Numbered from the stretch's first letter, positions 1 through 11,226 are shown. The stretch is DNA of 64,000 nt from Fistularia commersonii (GCA_037954325.1 JBBMNZ010000018.1:15804001-15868000); one strand, 5' to 3'. A program made the numbers and translations. The notes: generated from the sequence alone by a model not told the origin.

Positions 1-94
1 AGCTGGCAGGGAGGGAGGAGGGAGGACAGGAGGGAAGGAGGGAGGAGGAGGAGGAGGAAGGGAAGGAGGAGGAGGAGGGAAAAACGGAGGGGGC
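1..94. repeat. purine-rich (GGA/GGGA)n tract
   Basis: Almost pure G and A at the left edge, built from GGAGGA and GGGAGG runs, followed by a short GC-rich, CpG-containing stretch to about 130 and then pyrimidine-rich DNA to about 310. The tract is cut by the window edge. A short open frame from 257 (starting MAVSG) has no recognisable domain, so I do not call a gene. Confidence 0.7.
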
Positions 95-664
95 CGGCGG
101 CTGCAGCCCGCCCGCCTCGTCTCGGAGCTCAAACGGCTCCCATTTTGGATTCCAGTGTCTTTGCACCTCCTTCTGCTCACAATCCCTCCTCTGCTTCACC
201 CCTTCTTCATCTCCTCCGCTCCGGATCACTCCTTCCTCCTCTCTGGGCCGGCAGACATGGCCGTGTCTGGGTGTGCTGGCCCTCCCCTCCCCCCTCTCCT
301 TCCCCATGCAGGGAGAACGAGGTCTCTAAGCCTGGAAGAGGAATCCTTTTGTGCGCGCACACACACACACACACTAGCTGTGCAGGTGTATGTTTAGCAG
401 GAAACACACACACAACAACATGCGGAGAGATGAGAAGGTTCATGATGGAGTCACCGAGTGCAAAAACACAGAAATACAAACAACACAGAGAGATGCACCG
501 GTGCAGGATTTGGCACCTGAGAAGGTTTGAAGGTCCAAATAGCTGTTTGGGTCTGAATGTTAGGAGGTACCTCAGCATCTCCGCCACTACCTGCCCGAGA
601 AGGATCCGGCATTCTGTCCTGTTTACATCTTGGCTCGCATGGAAATGGTTCTGTATAACAAACA

Positions 665-838
665 TGGGCAGCGCCAGAAGGTCCCTGGTTGGATTCCCAC
701 AGGGGGACTTCCTGTGTGGAGCCTCCATGTTCTCCCCGTGTCTGCGTGGAGTTCCTGCTGCAGCCCAAACACAAGCAGGAGGTTCACTGGTGACCCTACA
801 TTGTCCACAGGTGTGAACGAGAGGGTGAATGGCTGCAC
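665..838 (+). repeat. tRNA-like SINE copy, plus orientation
   Basis: This copy carries the family's core: AGAAGGTCCCTGGTTGGATTCCC (a degraded box-B-like GGTTCGATTCC), then GTGTGGAGCCTCCATGTTCTCCCCGTGTCTGCG, then a CCAAACACAAGCAGGAGG block and the GTGTGAACGAGAGGGTGAATGG tail. The same blocks recur at least a dozen times in the window in both orientations. The short open frames across it are fortuitous. The family name is not certain; the tRNA-like box A and B are clearest in the copy at 50.0 kb. Confidence 0.75.
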
Positions 839-1654
839 GTCTGCCAGCGCGAAAGAACGAACGTTAGCACGGACCGACATGTCCACTCCTACAATGCAGG
901 GAACCGAAGAAGAAGTTTTCCGCTCGTCTCCTTTCCCGCTGAAGGTCGGCTAAATTGTTCCTGTCACTAAAAAACAAACCCAAATATTCCAGAGACCTTC
1001 AGAAAAGCACCCCGGCTCATTTCCCTCGCAGATGAGTAAAATAAGTTGTTTGATGAGCACAAATTAAAATATGCACGTATACTCTTTGCTCGGCGCCAGA
1101 GGTTGAGCCGAGACTCGCTCTCGGAGATTTTGTAACTTCTTCAAGGTCGGACCGGGGCCGGTAACGATGTTGAATTTCGGAGACGTGACCGAGCCGCTGC
1201 AGCCGCGAGGAACAGGAGAAGCGCGTTCCGGAGCGAGCGTTCAATCCGTGCGGGGAATTCGCAATTCAAAGTGACGGGAAAGTCACGCCACCACCGGGGA
1301 GCCGGGAGGTGAGACGAAAGGAGAGCGGCGTAAACTCGACTTGAAACGAAGTCGCACACCAAAATAGAACAGAATCGCGCACGATATGTGAAGAACCCTC
1401 GGCTCCGGCGACCTTTAAAGCAGATATTCATGAGACGCCGCATCCTCAACCTTTGCGAGAAGCGAAGGCAGCGGTGGCTACAGCTGTCGAGGTTCACTCG
1501 GAAATATTTGGGAAGGAGGAGAGAGGATTTTTATTTTGCAGGGATATCGTGCAGTCATAAATGTTCCCGCAGACGTACGACGAGAGTTTAGCCAAAGGGC
1601 CGGTTTCCATCTGCAGCCTGACCCCTGATGAACCGCTGTTTCACACAGAGAGAC
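839..1654. other. no gene seen; unique DNA
   Basis: Mixed sequence with a CpG-rich stretch at about 1140-1480. Open frames on both strands are short, lack recognisable domains and overlap one another. No repeat family was recognised. Confidence 0.5.
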
Positions 1655-1790
1655 AAAAAATACCCTCTCAATCACACAGTCGGACAATCGAGGGTCTCCG
1701 CTGAAGCTCCTGCATGTGTTTGGACTGTGAGAAGAACCCTGGAGAACCCTGAGGAACCCCATGCACGCACGTGGAGAACATGGACAGCTA
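1655..1790 (-). repeat. tRNA-like SINE copy, minus orientation
   Basis: Reverse-complement blocks of the same SINE: CTCCTGCATGTGTTTGGACTGTG, GAACCCTGGAGAACCCTGAGGAACCCCATGCACG and GTGGAGAACATGGA. The end that would hold the tRNA-like part is lost near 1800, where a LINE tail begins. Confidence 0.7.
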
Positions 1791-1824
1791 AACTTGCAGC
1801 CCTGCCATATTTTGGACATAAGAT

Positions 1825-2150
1825 TTAATCAGCCTTATTGATCCCCATTGGGGAAATTCCTTTGTCGTAGCAGCGTAACAGCTATAATGTCAAAAAAAAA
1901 GGAAATAAATATGAATACAAATAAGAGAATAAATAGAAAGGCAGAGGGCAGGATATGGCAAGACAAAAAAAAAAAAATCCACGAATAAATAGACAGCAGA
2001 TTAGTAGACAAGAGACAACAACGACAACAGGGATGGCAATGGGCAACAGCAAGGAACAGTGAGGTTGAAAAATACACAACGAGAACTAAACAACCATATA
2101 AATAGAGTGACAAAAATAAATAGCTATGAATCTGATAAATAAGCTACTTC
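1825..2150 (-). mobile_element. LINE 3' end relic, minus orientation
   Basis: On the minus strand this ends with a short hairpin tail, GGAATTTCCCCAATGGGGATCAATAAG, preceded by T/A-rich 3' sequence. The same tail design occurs near 12430 and 55420. Simple A-rich runs at about 1888 and 1966 are internal. The minus-strand open frame at 1835-2113 is a low-complexity artefact. Confidence 0.6.
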
Positions 2151-2159
2151 CTGTTTAAA

Positions 2160-3060
2160 ACTTGCTTCAGAGCGTGCATGTATGATAGACAGTGATCCAC
2201 TGCAAGAAAACCATCTCGAATTCAAAGGATTTTCTGTATTTCGATCAGTCGATGTTGAAAGCGAGAAACTAATTTGGATCAATTATAAGTGATTCCTGTC
2301 AGAAACAGCTGGCAGTGACGTGTCGCTGTTATCTAACTAGCCTATTTCCTTAACCTCCTGTCATTGCTCACTTGCACTGCAGGTCTGGTGCTGTCAGTGT
2401 GTCAGTGAAGATGTTCAGTGCCGTGAAGAATATGGTTTTATTTGTGCTGCAGATTCAGGGGCACAGCAATCTGTATCAGCTGAGCTTAGATGCAGCTGCC
2501 TGCTTCCGCTGTCTGGGATTCTGGAGAATGAAGCGGTGGTGTTGCCGTATCTGCTAATTAATAATTAAGGACTGCAGCTTATGCTATGATTACATCTGAG
2601 GCAAATGAAACTCGGAGCACCTTGGAACTGTCTCTTTCATCTGTGCTATGCAAATGGCAATTTCAAAATGAAAACAACCAAATAAGACCAAATGAATCAA
2701 TCTCAAGTTCAGTCCATTAAAATATAAATACTGTCACACTGCAAGCATCATCTCCTTCGGCTATTCCAAAATGAAATAGTTTATCTACATATTTACATCT
2801 TTGCATCAGCACTTCAGCACTCCACCTACTACAGTTGGTAGTCAACATATGATCACGGGGATAACATTATTACCACTTCTTGCCAAATACGGAAATAGTA
2901 AAAATATCTTTGGTTTAGGTCTGCTGTGGATTATATTCATGTTACCAGATCCTGAACATGTGCTACAACTGTTATTCCACAATCACTTGTCCAGTGTTTC
3001 GTCCTGGATGCGTTAAATATAGTGATATAAACGGCGTGTGGCTCGTTGTTGATTGACAAC
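2160..3060. other. no gene seen; AT-rich upstream DNA
   Basis: AT-rich unique sequence upstream of the nkapd1 promoter, including GCTAATTAATAATTAAGG near 2550. In mammals NKAPD1 is divergently paired with another gene, but no minus-strand exon was recognised here. Confidence 0.45.
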
Positions 3061-3063
3061 CCA

Positions 3064-3196
3064 TCTGACCAATCACAGCTTACGTTTTCCGATCTCTTGA
3101 CTATGACGACGTACTACGTAGCGGAACAGCGGAAGTAGCATCAAACCCCGCTAGCCATGTTTTGCCTTTGAGGATCACCGATAATCTCTTGCAAAG
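3064..3196 (+). promoter_or_regulatory. nkapd1: candidate nkapd1 promoter and 5' noncoding exon
   Basis: A CCAAT box (GACCAATCACAG, CCAAT at 3069-3073) is followed about 60 bp later by an ETS-type site CGGAAGTA (3130-3137). No TATA box is seen, which fits a housekeeping promoter. A plausible noncoding first exon ends at 3196 with the donor CAAAG^GTACTG. A good acceptor, TTTGTCTCACACCAG, lies at 3459-3473, nine bases before the start codon at 3482. This is inference from motifs; the transcription start is unknown. Confidence 0.45.
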
Positions 3197-3481
3197 GTAC
3201 TGTGTGCCATATTTTTGAAAATATAATAAAGTGTTTTTTGTGGTTCGTTGTGTCGGACGTCATAGATGGACTCTGGTTAATCCTGACGGATTAACGTCCT
3301 TTTTTTCGCTGGATGTTCCATTCTACCTTAGCTAGCATGCTAGGTTGTTGAGCGCTTTTCAGTAACGCTCCCTGGGTTTAAGCTAATATGCATGTAAACA
3401 ATGTAAAAGTCTACTTTATCACCATTATTAACGATCGGGTGTTTCTGCATAACTCACATTTGTCTCACACCAGGTGTCATC

Positions 3482-3550
3482 ATGGCCAAGCAACCGTTGG
3501 GCAAGACCTTGTTGAGGAATGTGATCCGGCACACATATGCCCACAACAAG
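3482..3550 (+). CDS. nkapd1: nkapd1 coding exon 1
   Basis: Encodes residues 1-23, MAKQPLGKTLLRNVIRHTY followed by AHNK. It ends in ACAAG^GTGCGT, a consensus donor. Reading through the donor gives a 67-residue frame that loses family similarity after AHNKV, which supports splicing here. Confidence 0.92.
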
Positions 3551-6030
3551 GTGCGTCTCTGGATGGAGAAGGTCTGGACTGAGAAGCTCGCAGGTTTCTT
3601 GGGCATCCAGGTGGTTGGCAGACCTTCATTACGATTCGGAAAAATAGTCCCCTTAAAGGCTCCGTTTTCCGTTCATTTAATGTGAACCTGAAAAGCAGCA
3701 ATCGAGGACGTCCTCTATTGTAGTGATCCAGATGACTTGTTAATATTAACTTAGTTTATTCATCTAATCAGTGACCTTTTAGAAGACCGCCGCCTTCATG
3801 GTCTCATGCAGACAGATGGACATCAATATGATCGCTAAGATTTGTAATTTCTTTCCTTGATTTCAATTTAAAGGCTGCATTCAAAACCGAGAGACACTGA
3901 AGTCAAGTACACTAAATGTCGTAATTGTAGAAATTCACTAAACTGTTGTTACTCGTTGCTGAGGAGTTACGAAAGCTTTATAAAGAGTAAACATATAAAT
4001 AGTTCAATGTGTTTTTACAACACTGGTCTCACATGTAAAAGGCTTCAGTTTTTCTGGTGTTGTTGAGGCAAATTCCCCAATAGGTTCTTGAAACGTATTT
4101 AAATTGTCATATTTACTTTAAGGGTTATTGTCAGCATTATTCTGTAACACTGCTCAAAAGAGTGTTCCCAACTCCATAATTAGCTATTTTCATGGCGTCT
4201 AAGTACTCTACTGAATACTGCTTTTTCAAATGAGCCAATATCAAATATCACAGGAGCAAAAACCTCAGAGGAAACGCTTCAGCTTGGGCGAATTAGCGTC
4301 ATCCCCTCTCTGACCGCCTCAGACGGGCCGTCAACAAGTCGACATGTACGTTATACGGCGAAACAAATCCCTGAAGATCTTCGGTGCGCTTGTAATGTGT
4401 ATTTATCTGCTGGGAAAACAAGCCATGTCACACAAATCCCTGCACATTTACAATCCCAACCATAATCCATGCCCACACATTTGTAATCCGGTGGCGGAAC
4501 GGTGCGTTCCACTCTGTGTTGTCTCCAAACGAGGACAGCGGCCTATTGTTTGAAATAAACCCTTCTTTTTGAGAGAAAGACGGCCGTGTAAACAATACGA
4601 TCATTGAGAAGGGAGACCTGAAATGCCAGTCTATGAGCAATGAATCTCCTGACCCCGGGGAGCAGTGTGCCGCGGGCCTGGGGAGGATTCACACATCTGC
4701 AAGGACGATAATAATAAAATGGACTGATAAGGTCTACATGTGTTCACACGTGGGATCGGATCACCCAGAATGCGCGTTGACACCGAGCCGCTGTCGTCGC
4801 TGTGAGGCGGTGGTTTCCAGGAGGAAGTTGGTGTTAAAGTTCCTAAACCTCAGCAGTATTTAAGCCCCGTGTATTTAATCTCGGTCGTAAACGCTGACTT
4901 CGGACGAGGCGTTCGAGTCCTGCGAGAGAGAGGAAGATGGAGAGAACGCGCAGGAAGGTGTCCGGAGTTTCGAGTTACTCTTGATTGCACCGACTGTCTG
5001 TGACCCTCTGCAGATTCAGGAGGAGATGGAAATGTGGAAAATGCGCGATTGGGAGGTCCAAATGTCGCAGCCCGGTCGTTTGCCGGCGACGGAGGGAACG
5101 AGGTGGGTTTAATTTGAGCTTCCTCCGCGCGGGTGTTATTACGTTATTGTTTTCCGGCCCGCTGACGGGTTGCCGGCGACTGATTCACAGGGGACGAATG
5201 CACTGCGACCGAGTCCAGGACCAATCCAGGGACCTGAGCCAAAGCAGGGAGTGCATGTCGGAGGCTCGATACTGGACCCGCAAATTTCATGAACTGGAGA
5301 AGAACGACCCGGACAGGTACGCAGCCCCGTCAGCACGAAAAAGACGAGCGCAGAGCTTTAAACTGTCTTGCACATTGATATTGTTGTATTAATGTTGCAC
5401 GGGAGAAAATCTCATCGCCGGTTTCACGTTGCAGGTGGGGGCACAGCGGCTTCGAGGAGCTGCACCCCGAGGAGTTCAAAAGCGACAGGTAATCAAATAT
5501 GCAACCGCGTTCCCATGAATGGATGCGCAAACACGCTGAGCTCACTAACTTGCTAAGCATGATTAATTATTCAAACTTTTCTCCTGGTTTGATTTATTGT
5601 TTCAAGCGAGCGCCGAACAAAGAAGTCCAAGTCTTCCACGGGAAGCGGTTTGTCCAAACGCGCCAAAAAATCCTCCCGGAAGAAGAAGAAGAAAAAGAAG
5701 AGAAAGGACGAGGATGGGAAGCGTAAGAAAGGAGAAGGTTCGAGCGGCGACGAGAGCGGCGCTTCCCGAGAGAGGCAGCGGCGCAAAAGGACTAAGAATC
5801 GACACAAAAACAAAAAGGCAGCTAAAAGCAGGGACCGAGATGAGGACAGCGCCGCCGGCGGGAGCGAGGAGGACGGGGACAAACCCGGGGAAAGACGCAC
5901 GAGCGGCCGCAAACGACAGAAACACAACTCCGCCAAAGACTCGGACTTCGGCCCAGATCCTAAAAAGAGGAGGCGGAAAGACTGGCGAGCGGCTGGCGAG
6001 GAGAGCTCGGACGACAGCTCCGGGGACTGA
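3482..6030 (+). CDS. nkapd1: NKAP domain-containing protein 1 (C11orf57-like), five coding exons
   Basis: Joined exons 3482-3550, 5014-5102, 5191-5316, 5435-5488 and 5607-6030 give a 253-residue protein; the human protein is somewhat longer, near 290. All junctions are GT-AG and keep frame: intron 1 is phase 0, the other three are phase 2 and split R53, R95 and S113. Conserved blocks are the N-terminus GKTLLRNVIRHTYAHNK (7-23), IQEEMEMWKMRDWE (24-37), a YW-containing helix with the PDRWGHSGFEELHPEEF motif (about 78-109), and a Lys/Arg/Ser-rich tail (114-253) with poly-Lys runs ending in an acidic-serine SSDDSSGD. The start has A at -3 and G at +4. The basic tail predicts a nuclear protein; the human homologue's molecular role is poorly defined. 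The linker between exon 2 and the YW block appears shorter than in human. The alternative, a processed copy, is excluded by the introns. The neighbour is lrfn1, tail to tail. Confidence 0.92.
5014..5102 (+). CDS. nkapd1: nkapd1 coding exon 2
   Basis: Follows the acceptor GTGACCCTCTGCAG and encodes IQEEMEMWKMRDWEVQMSQ and the next ten residues, matching the family's IQEES-MWKIRELE block. It ends AACGAG^GTGGGT in phase 2. Confidence 0.9.
5191..5316 (+). CDS. nkapd1: nkapd1 coding exon 3
   Basis: Acceptor GACTGATTCACAG, donor GACAG^GTACGC. Encodes the variable segment and the conserved ARYWTRKFHELEKNDPD helix. Confidence 0.9.
5435..5488 (+). CDS. nkapd1: nkapd1 coding exon 4
   Basis: A 54-bp exon between acceptor TTTCACGTTGCAG and donor GACAG^GTAATC. 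It carries WGHSGFEELHPEEFKSD, the strongest family signature. Confidence 0.92.
5607..6030 (+). CDS. nkapd1: nkapd1 terminal coding exon
   Basis: Starts after the acceptor TTTATTGTTTCAAG and runs to TGA at 6028-6030. Encodes the low-complexity Lys/Arg/Ser/Glu tail. Large overlapping frames on both strands here come from the biased AAG/GAG-rich composition and are not genes. Confidence 0.9.
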
Positions 6031-6725
6031 GACGGCCATCTTGCGTTCTGCCGGGCCGGACATCGACAAGCCCGCGCCGGCGCTCTGCGAGGCCCCTCTG
6101 CCGAGGGCAGGACGAGGCGCCCGGCGTCCGTCTTCCGGAGGACGCTTCTGGTCGATGGAGCGACGGCCGCAGGCGGTCTGTCCGTCCTGACGTCACTTCC
6201 TGCGGGACAATTCCTTTTTTAAAAGCAACACAATCATGCGAGTGAATGCGTTAATCAAACCGGGCATTTGCTTTCTATTCACTTTTCCTTTTGTTTTTAA
6301 ATCTCAAATCTACCACATGATAGGTGGAAAGTGAAGATATTGTATTTTGATGTTTTTGATAAAGATTTTCTATGAATTTTATACCTTTAGATGGTTTATA
6401 TGGTCCAGATGTTTATCATAAAGTTGAATTTCCAGCCAAAAACACAGCAGCCATTGCACAGCGTGTACCTGCAGCTCTCGCGCCGCGGCGGATTGAGTCC
6501 GATAAAGCCCTCACTCAGATGTTTGTGTCGGGAAATTCTTGTTGAACACGGGGTTTGTATGTTGACATATGAAAGCCCTGACACGTTCATGGACCTCATA
6601 AAGAGCAGACCTGGACAATCCAAGTCTGCAACCTCTGAAATACCAGGGCAAAAATGTGCTGCCTCAATTTTGTATTTGATGTGAATGGAAAAACGCAATT
6701 GGGTAATAAAAGATATTTATTTTTT
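6031..6725 (+). other. nkapd1: nkapd1 3' UTR with candidate poly(A) signal
   Basis: GC-rich sequence follows the stop to about 6200, then AT-rich DNA. A canonical AATAAA lies at 6705-6710, followed by T-rich sequence. Mature 3' end inferred near 6725. Confidence 0.5.
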
Positions 6726-6784
6726 TATCAGATACCAAACTTGTTCATTCTCTCTCTCTCTTTCTATATATATACTGTTTATAG

Positions 6785-7275
6785 GGAGGGATGAAGATTA
6801 GCCACCATAACACAGAATCCATGTGTGACAGTGCGGCTGCAGGGAGTGGAGATCAGGAAGGTGGAGAAGTTCAAGTACTGAGGGTCAGCAGTCCAGAGAG
6901 ACCTGAGAGGGTGGAGAAAAGTATCAGCTAGAAGGACAGGTAAAGGTGGAGAGGATGGAGGTGGGAGCAGCTGTGGTGTCTGGTTTGGAGACACTGAGAG
7001 GAGGAGACAGGAGGCAGCTGAGATGGAGATGTGGAGGTTCCACTGTGGGATGGAGAGGATCAGGAAGGAGGCCATCAGAGGGTCAGCGAATGGTAGATGT
7101 TCTGGAGGTAAAGTCACACTGAGACGGTTTGGACACAGACAGAGGAGGGATGGAGGAGATCTGGGTGGGAGGATGCTGAGGTTGGAGGAAGACCTGAGAG
7201 GAGGTTTCTAGATGAGCATGTGTGATTGGCTGTGGAGACCTCTGAAGGGAGCAGCCAGAGAAGAAGAAGACACAT
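6785..7275 (+). mobile_element. non-LTR retrotransposon 3' end relic, plus strand
   Basis: A degraded reverse-transcriptase C-terminus: frames read ...RIRKEAIRGSA, then KVTLRRFGHRQRRDGGDLGGRML, corresponding to the usual RIRNEYIRGTA...RLRWFGHVQRRD...GRRML of fish LINEs. It ends with GATTGGCTGTGGAGACC...GGGAGCAGCC and a GAAGAAGAAG tail. Frameshifts and stops make it inactive. Related copies lie at 19.4, 20.1, 23.2, 23.6, 53.5 and 63.6 kb on the plus strand and at 21.85 kb on the minus strand. Confidence 0.75.
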
Positions 7276-8190
7276 AGTAAATGTTTGTTTCCAGCAGGAG
7301 CATGAAGGTCAGGAGGTGCCAGACAAAAATCTAAGATAATGTGCCAACATCAGATCTCATCGTATCCTGGAAATAAAACCATGTAAACTCGGGTTCCGCC
7401 TCGCGCTGGAAATGAAAACCCAGAGGGCGAAGTGCAGCCGTGCGGAAATACCTCCGTCTAAAAATGATATTGCTTATATTTACGTCGTCCGTCTTCTTAT
7501 TTCTAAGTTGGAATAAACGAGCGGAGAGCAGGTGGTCCCGCTCTTCCCCGGCCGTCAGCGATCAAAGGCCCGGGTTCGGTCCCGTGTCGACTTCCCGATG
7601 CGGGAGCTGCACCTCCACCCGCCGCTGCTCCTGATCAAAGCGAATACATTCATGGTTTGACAAATTTCCCCGCTAATCCTGGGAGCGCTCAGGGCTGAGC
7701 CGGTCCTGCGGAGCAGCGGTCCGCGGCAGGCGTCCGGACAAACCCGCTCAGGACGCGCACAGCCTGGAGAAGCCGTTACAGAAAATGTGTCGACGGAGGA
7801 GGAGAGAGAAAATCAACCACGATCCGCGTCAGGTTGCAGATGATAATCATTCGAGAACACGGAGGAATAACCGACCTTCAACACACTTCCTCTTGGTGCC
7901 GTATATTTGCTAAAAGGCGTAGGACGTCTGTTTTTCGTCACCAGACGAGCGCCAGAGCTTCGGAAAACCTCCGGGCGAAGCGCGGGGAGGCCCGGCCGAG
8001 AAGCGCAGAGTCAAATTGCGCTTCTCGGACACATTAAAATGCATTAAGGTTCTCCGCAGCCGCGCAAAACTGCTGATGGGACTCGGCACCAATCAACACT
8101 CCAACTTCGCCTCCTAACCAAGCAGATTTTTGCATTAATGCGGATGAATAATGATAGAAAGACGAGGGACGGACAAAAATACTGAGAGTT
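7276..8190. other. no gene seen; unique DNA
   Basis: CpG-containing unique sequence between two LINE relics. Short open frames only, with no recognisable domain. Confidence 0.45.
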
Positions 8191-8194
8191 GCGT

Positions 8195-8616
8195 TCCTCT
8201 AATACAAACCTACTAGCAGTAGCTTCTGCTCGCTCTAAGCGATCTCAGGCAAAACTGTTCTCAGTTCTACTACCTCAGTGGTGGAACAAACTTCCGGAAG
8301 CAACAAGACGAGCATCATCTCTCTCAACCTTCAAGAAACAGGTAAAAACTTTTCTCTTTCAGGACTATTTACTGCGCTGATGCCCCAGATCAGGTTAGGC
8401 ACCAAGTTAGGCTATGCAGTGTGTGTGTGTGTGCGTATGTGTACGTCTTTGTCTTAAAAAAAACAAAAAAAAAAAACTAACCCCAGCTTACTGTTCTATA
8501 TATTTCCTGTGCATCTTGTATTTGCAAGTGTATTTGCAGTCCTTATGTCCTCTATTGTAAGTCGCTGTGGATAAAAGCATCTGCCAAATGTAATGTAATG
8601 TAATGTAATGTAATAT
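8195..8616 (+). mobile_element. L2-like LINE 3' end, copy 1
   Basis: The frame reads LFSVLLPQWWNKLPEATRRAS and then SLSTFKKQVKTFLFQDY, the conserved C-terminal end of fish L2-type reverse transcriptases. The 3' UTR follows, with a GT microsatellite, then GTAAGTCGCTGTGGATAAAAGCATCTGCCAAATG and a (TAATG)n tail at about 8587-8613. Only the 5'-truncated end remains. A close relative lies at 38.4 kb in the same orientation. Confidence 0.85.
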
Positions 8617-8619
8617 AAA

Positions 8620-9188
8620 TACTCCACAGACGGATGTCGCCCGGTAACAAGGAGCCCGTTGCCTCTTCAATTTGTCGCTTGCACGTTTTTGGAGAGGCGA
8701 TGAAACGTTGCACCTCGAGGTTCAGCACCCTTTCACCGAGGAAACAAAAACAACTTCACCTGTGAGGTTTTAAGCGTGGATGCTGACAGGAGGAAAGTCC
8801 GCCCGGGGCCAGAACCCGGGAAAAGCAAACGCTGACCCGACGGACGGCGCGCAGAGAGGATTGATGAGGACTAAACACCACCTCTGCGATTTGGCTTCCC
8901 GCCGGCCTCCCCGTGACAGATCTTTGACCGAGCTGCTGAGCGCCGGAGGAAAATCTCCTGTTGCTAATTGAATACATTAGATAGAATGTCGTCCTCGGAC
9001 AGGACATCAGACGACCTTGAGATATCAGACGCCTTCAAACCGTCACCGGCGCTGCAGCTGCCAATCACAGGGACCTTCGGCGAGCTTTGTCTTCCCCTGG
9101 TGGCGAGTGTCGGAGCGGCAGCTGGTTCTGCAAATAAGCGGCCCTCCACGATAAAATATTCACCATCTCATCCTGCACGCTTTGCTGC
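8620..9188. other. no gene seen; unique DNA
   Basis: Unique sequence downstream of lrfn1 and of the L2-like copy; no domain or repeat family recognised. Confidence 0.45.
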
Positions 9189-9189
9189 G

Positions 9190-9213
9190 ACACACACACA
9201 CACACACACACAC
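9190..9213. repeat. (CA)n microsatellite
   Basis: Uninterrupted CA run of about 24 bp. Confidence 0.9.
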
Positions 9214-9341
9214 GCACCCCGAAGCACAAGAGGGAAATGCCACCGGTGACGCAACGTTAGCGTGCACGCGTACGCCGAGGCCGGGGACAAACAGTCCAAA
9301 GTGCAGCCCACCAGGTTAGGAGATGTGTGGTGACACAGGTT

Positions 9342-10193
9342 TTTAATGTAAAAACTTGCAGCCAACACCCGAATGCTTCGTAAAAAGTCATGTGACATAT
9401 GACTTACTTACTCACATAGTTAGTACACATACACCAATGTTTTAATATACTTATATACGTCTTTTTTTGTTGTTGTTGTCGTCGTCGTCCTCGTCGTTTG
9501 CCGTCTTTTTTGAATTTTTTTATCTAGGCCAGCCAGATACAGTACCGATTAATATACAGTCACATCTGGAACAATACCTATTTAACATCCGTCGGTCCGA
9601 CCGCAAACCGGAGAGGCGTCCTCGGGGGTTTTCACCCCCCCCCACCCCCCCCACGCCGCCTCTCTCGGCGCTAACGTTAGAAATCGGCGTGTGTAAAACT
9701 CAGCTCTCTTTTTAAATTATTATTATTGTATAGACTGGTAAGCGATACGTGTCCTTGTATCTTCGTGTCTTCTGTGCAAAAGTTTTTGAACCCAAAAACA
9801 TGATTGACATAACAGGATACCTGGCTGTTCACTTTACAGATATGGGTTTGTTTTTTGTGTTTTTTTTTTTTTTTGTTTTTTTTTTTGATAACAATTAAAG
9901 ATAAACAGTCACATCCAAACGCCACACTCCCTTGGCATGTCACAGAGATGGAAATACCGAAATCCAAAGAAACGCTCCCCGTGTGTTCCAGGGTCGGAGA
10001 CGATGACGGAGAGGAAGGTTTATGACTACGGAAAGCAGCATCCTCCATTCGAACATTTTTTTTTTTTTTTTTTTGGAATAAGGCACTGCTGCACAAAGAA
10101 AGGACATGGCCGACAAAACCTCTCCGGGAGAACGATGTGGAGCGGGGATGAAGGGAGACGCGTTCTTCTCCCGCGAACGCACAATGAGTTTGC

Positions 10194-10231
<38 letters not shown>

Positions 10232-10325
10232 CCTTCGCCGTTAGCAGGAGAAAGTGTGTGTCGGTGTGTTATGTATGCGGGGTGGTTTTACATGTTCGCA
10301 CTGTTTCTCTTTGCGCGGCGGTTCC
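9342..10325 (-). other. lrfn1: lrfn1 3' UTR (inferred extent)
   Basis: Downstream of the lrfn1 stop on the minus strand. It contains a (CA)n read as GT at 10195-10226, and A-runs read as T at 10056-10074 and 9851-9886. Candidate ATTAAA signals on the minus strand read as TTTAAT at 9441-9446 and 9342-9347. The end is inferred, and internal A-runs could cause false priming of cDNA. Confidence 0.45.
10195..10226. repeat. (GT)16 microsatellite in lrfn1 3' UTR
   Basis: Pure GT run about 100 bp beyond the lrfn1 stop codon. Confidence 0.9.
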
Positions 10326-11226
10326 TCAGACGGTGCTCTCCAGCATCCACTCGGTGCTGCTGAACGTGACCCTCCTGTTGGCGAGGGGCGAGGACTCCAC
10401 GTCCAGCTGGTTGGTGGACTTGTGCCACCTTGTCCTCGCTCTGCGCGGGTAGCTGTGACTTTGAAATATGGAGTAATCCCCGCCGTCAAAAGAGAACCTG
10501 TGCCTAGTTCGTGCCAGCTCGTTGGGGAGCAGTCCCATGTTGGCCAGGGCGCTTTTCTTGTCCTTGAGCCTCGGCGCCTCGCCGGCGCCGGCGTTCGGGC
10601 CGATGAGACACAGGGACATGGTGGATCCCGTCAGGCTGCTGTCCGTCTGCGTTTCCTCGGACGGGGGACCGGAGCGCTGAGCGTCCAGGCTGGTTCGCCT
10701 CTTCATCTTGTCCACGTTCAGAGGCGGCAGCTCCACCTCCAGGGCGGCGGAGGCGCCCGCCGATTCCTCTTTCTTGTCGCTCTCCACCCTCAGCACCAGC
10801 GCCATGCACTGCTTGGGCACCGGGGTTTCGCGCTGACCTTCGTCGGAGGGCTGCTTGGAGGCGGAGCGGTGGAGCCGCTGCTGGCTGCCGTTGGCCTGCG
10901 AGCGCAGGCCGGCGCCGACCTTGGCTTTGCCGTCCTCCGGGCCGCTGTAGGCCTTGTAGCGGATCATCAGGATGATGATGAAGACCAGCACCGAGGCCAC
11001 GATGATGCCTCCGATGATGATGATCATGGTGCCTCCCAGGAACTGGCTGTGCATGAAGCGGCACTGGCTGACCTCGCTGGCCGTGTGGAACTGCACGCAT
11101 CCGACCACGCGGGTGGCGGTCAGAGACGTGACGCCGTCGTCGTACACCGCCAGCACGCACAGGTCGTACTCCCGGCCGGCGGCCAGGTCGTTGATTAAGA
11201 AATTCTTGTTGGTGGGAGGGATCATT
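10326..11226 (-). CDS. lrfn1: lrfn1 coding exon 2 (end of FN3, TM, tail)
   Basis: Begins after the acceptor CTTCCCTCTCCCCGCAG; its first base completes R459 (AG|A), then [20 protein letters not shown]. It ends with TGA at 10328-10326. The TM core is [19 protein letters not shown]. Residues 549-758 are cytoplasmic. Confidence 0.95.

Noticed and set aside
1..3060. Divergent neighbour of nkapd1 (PIH1D2-like)
   Set aside because: Looked for because of the mammalian gene order; no minus-strand exon with family features was found.
5597..6190. 197-codon plus frame and 155-codon minus frame
   Set aside because: Alternative frames of the AAG/GAG-rich nkapd1 terminal exon.
10254..11198. 314-codon plus-strand open frame
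   Set aside because: Antisense to lrfn1 coding exon 2; no recognisable domain.
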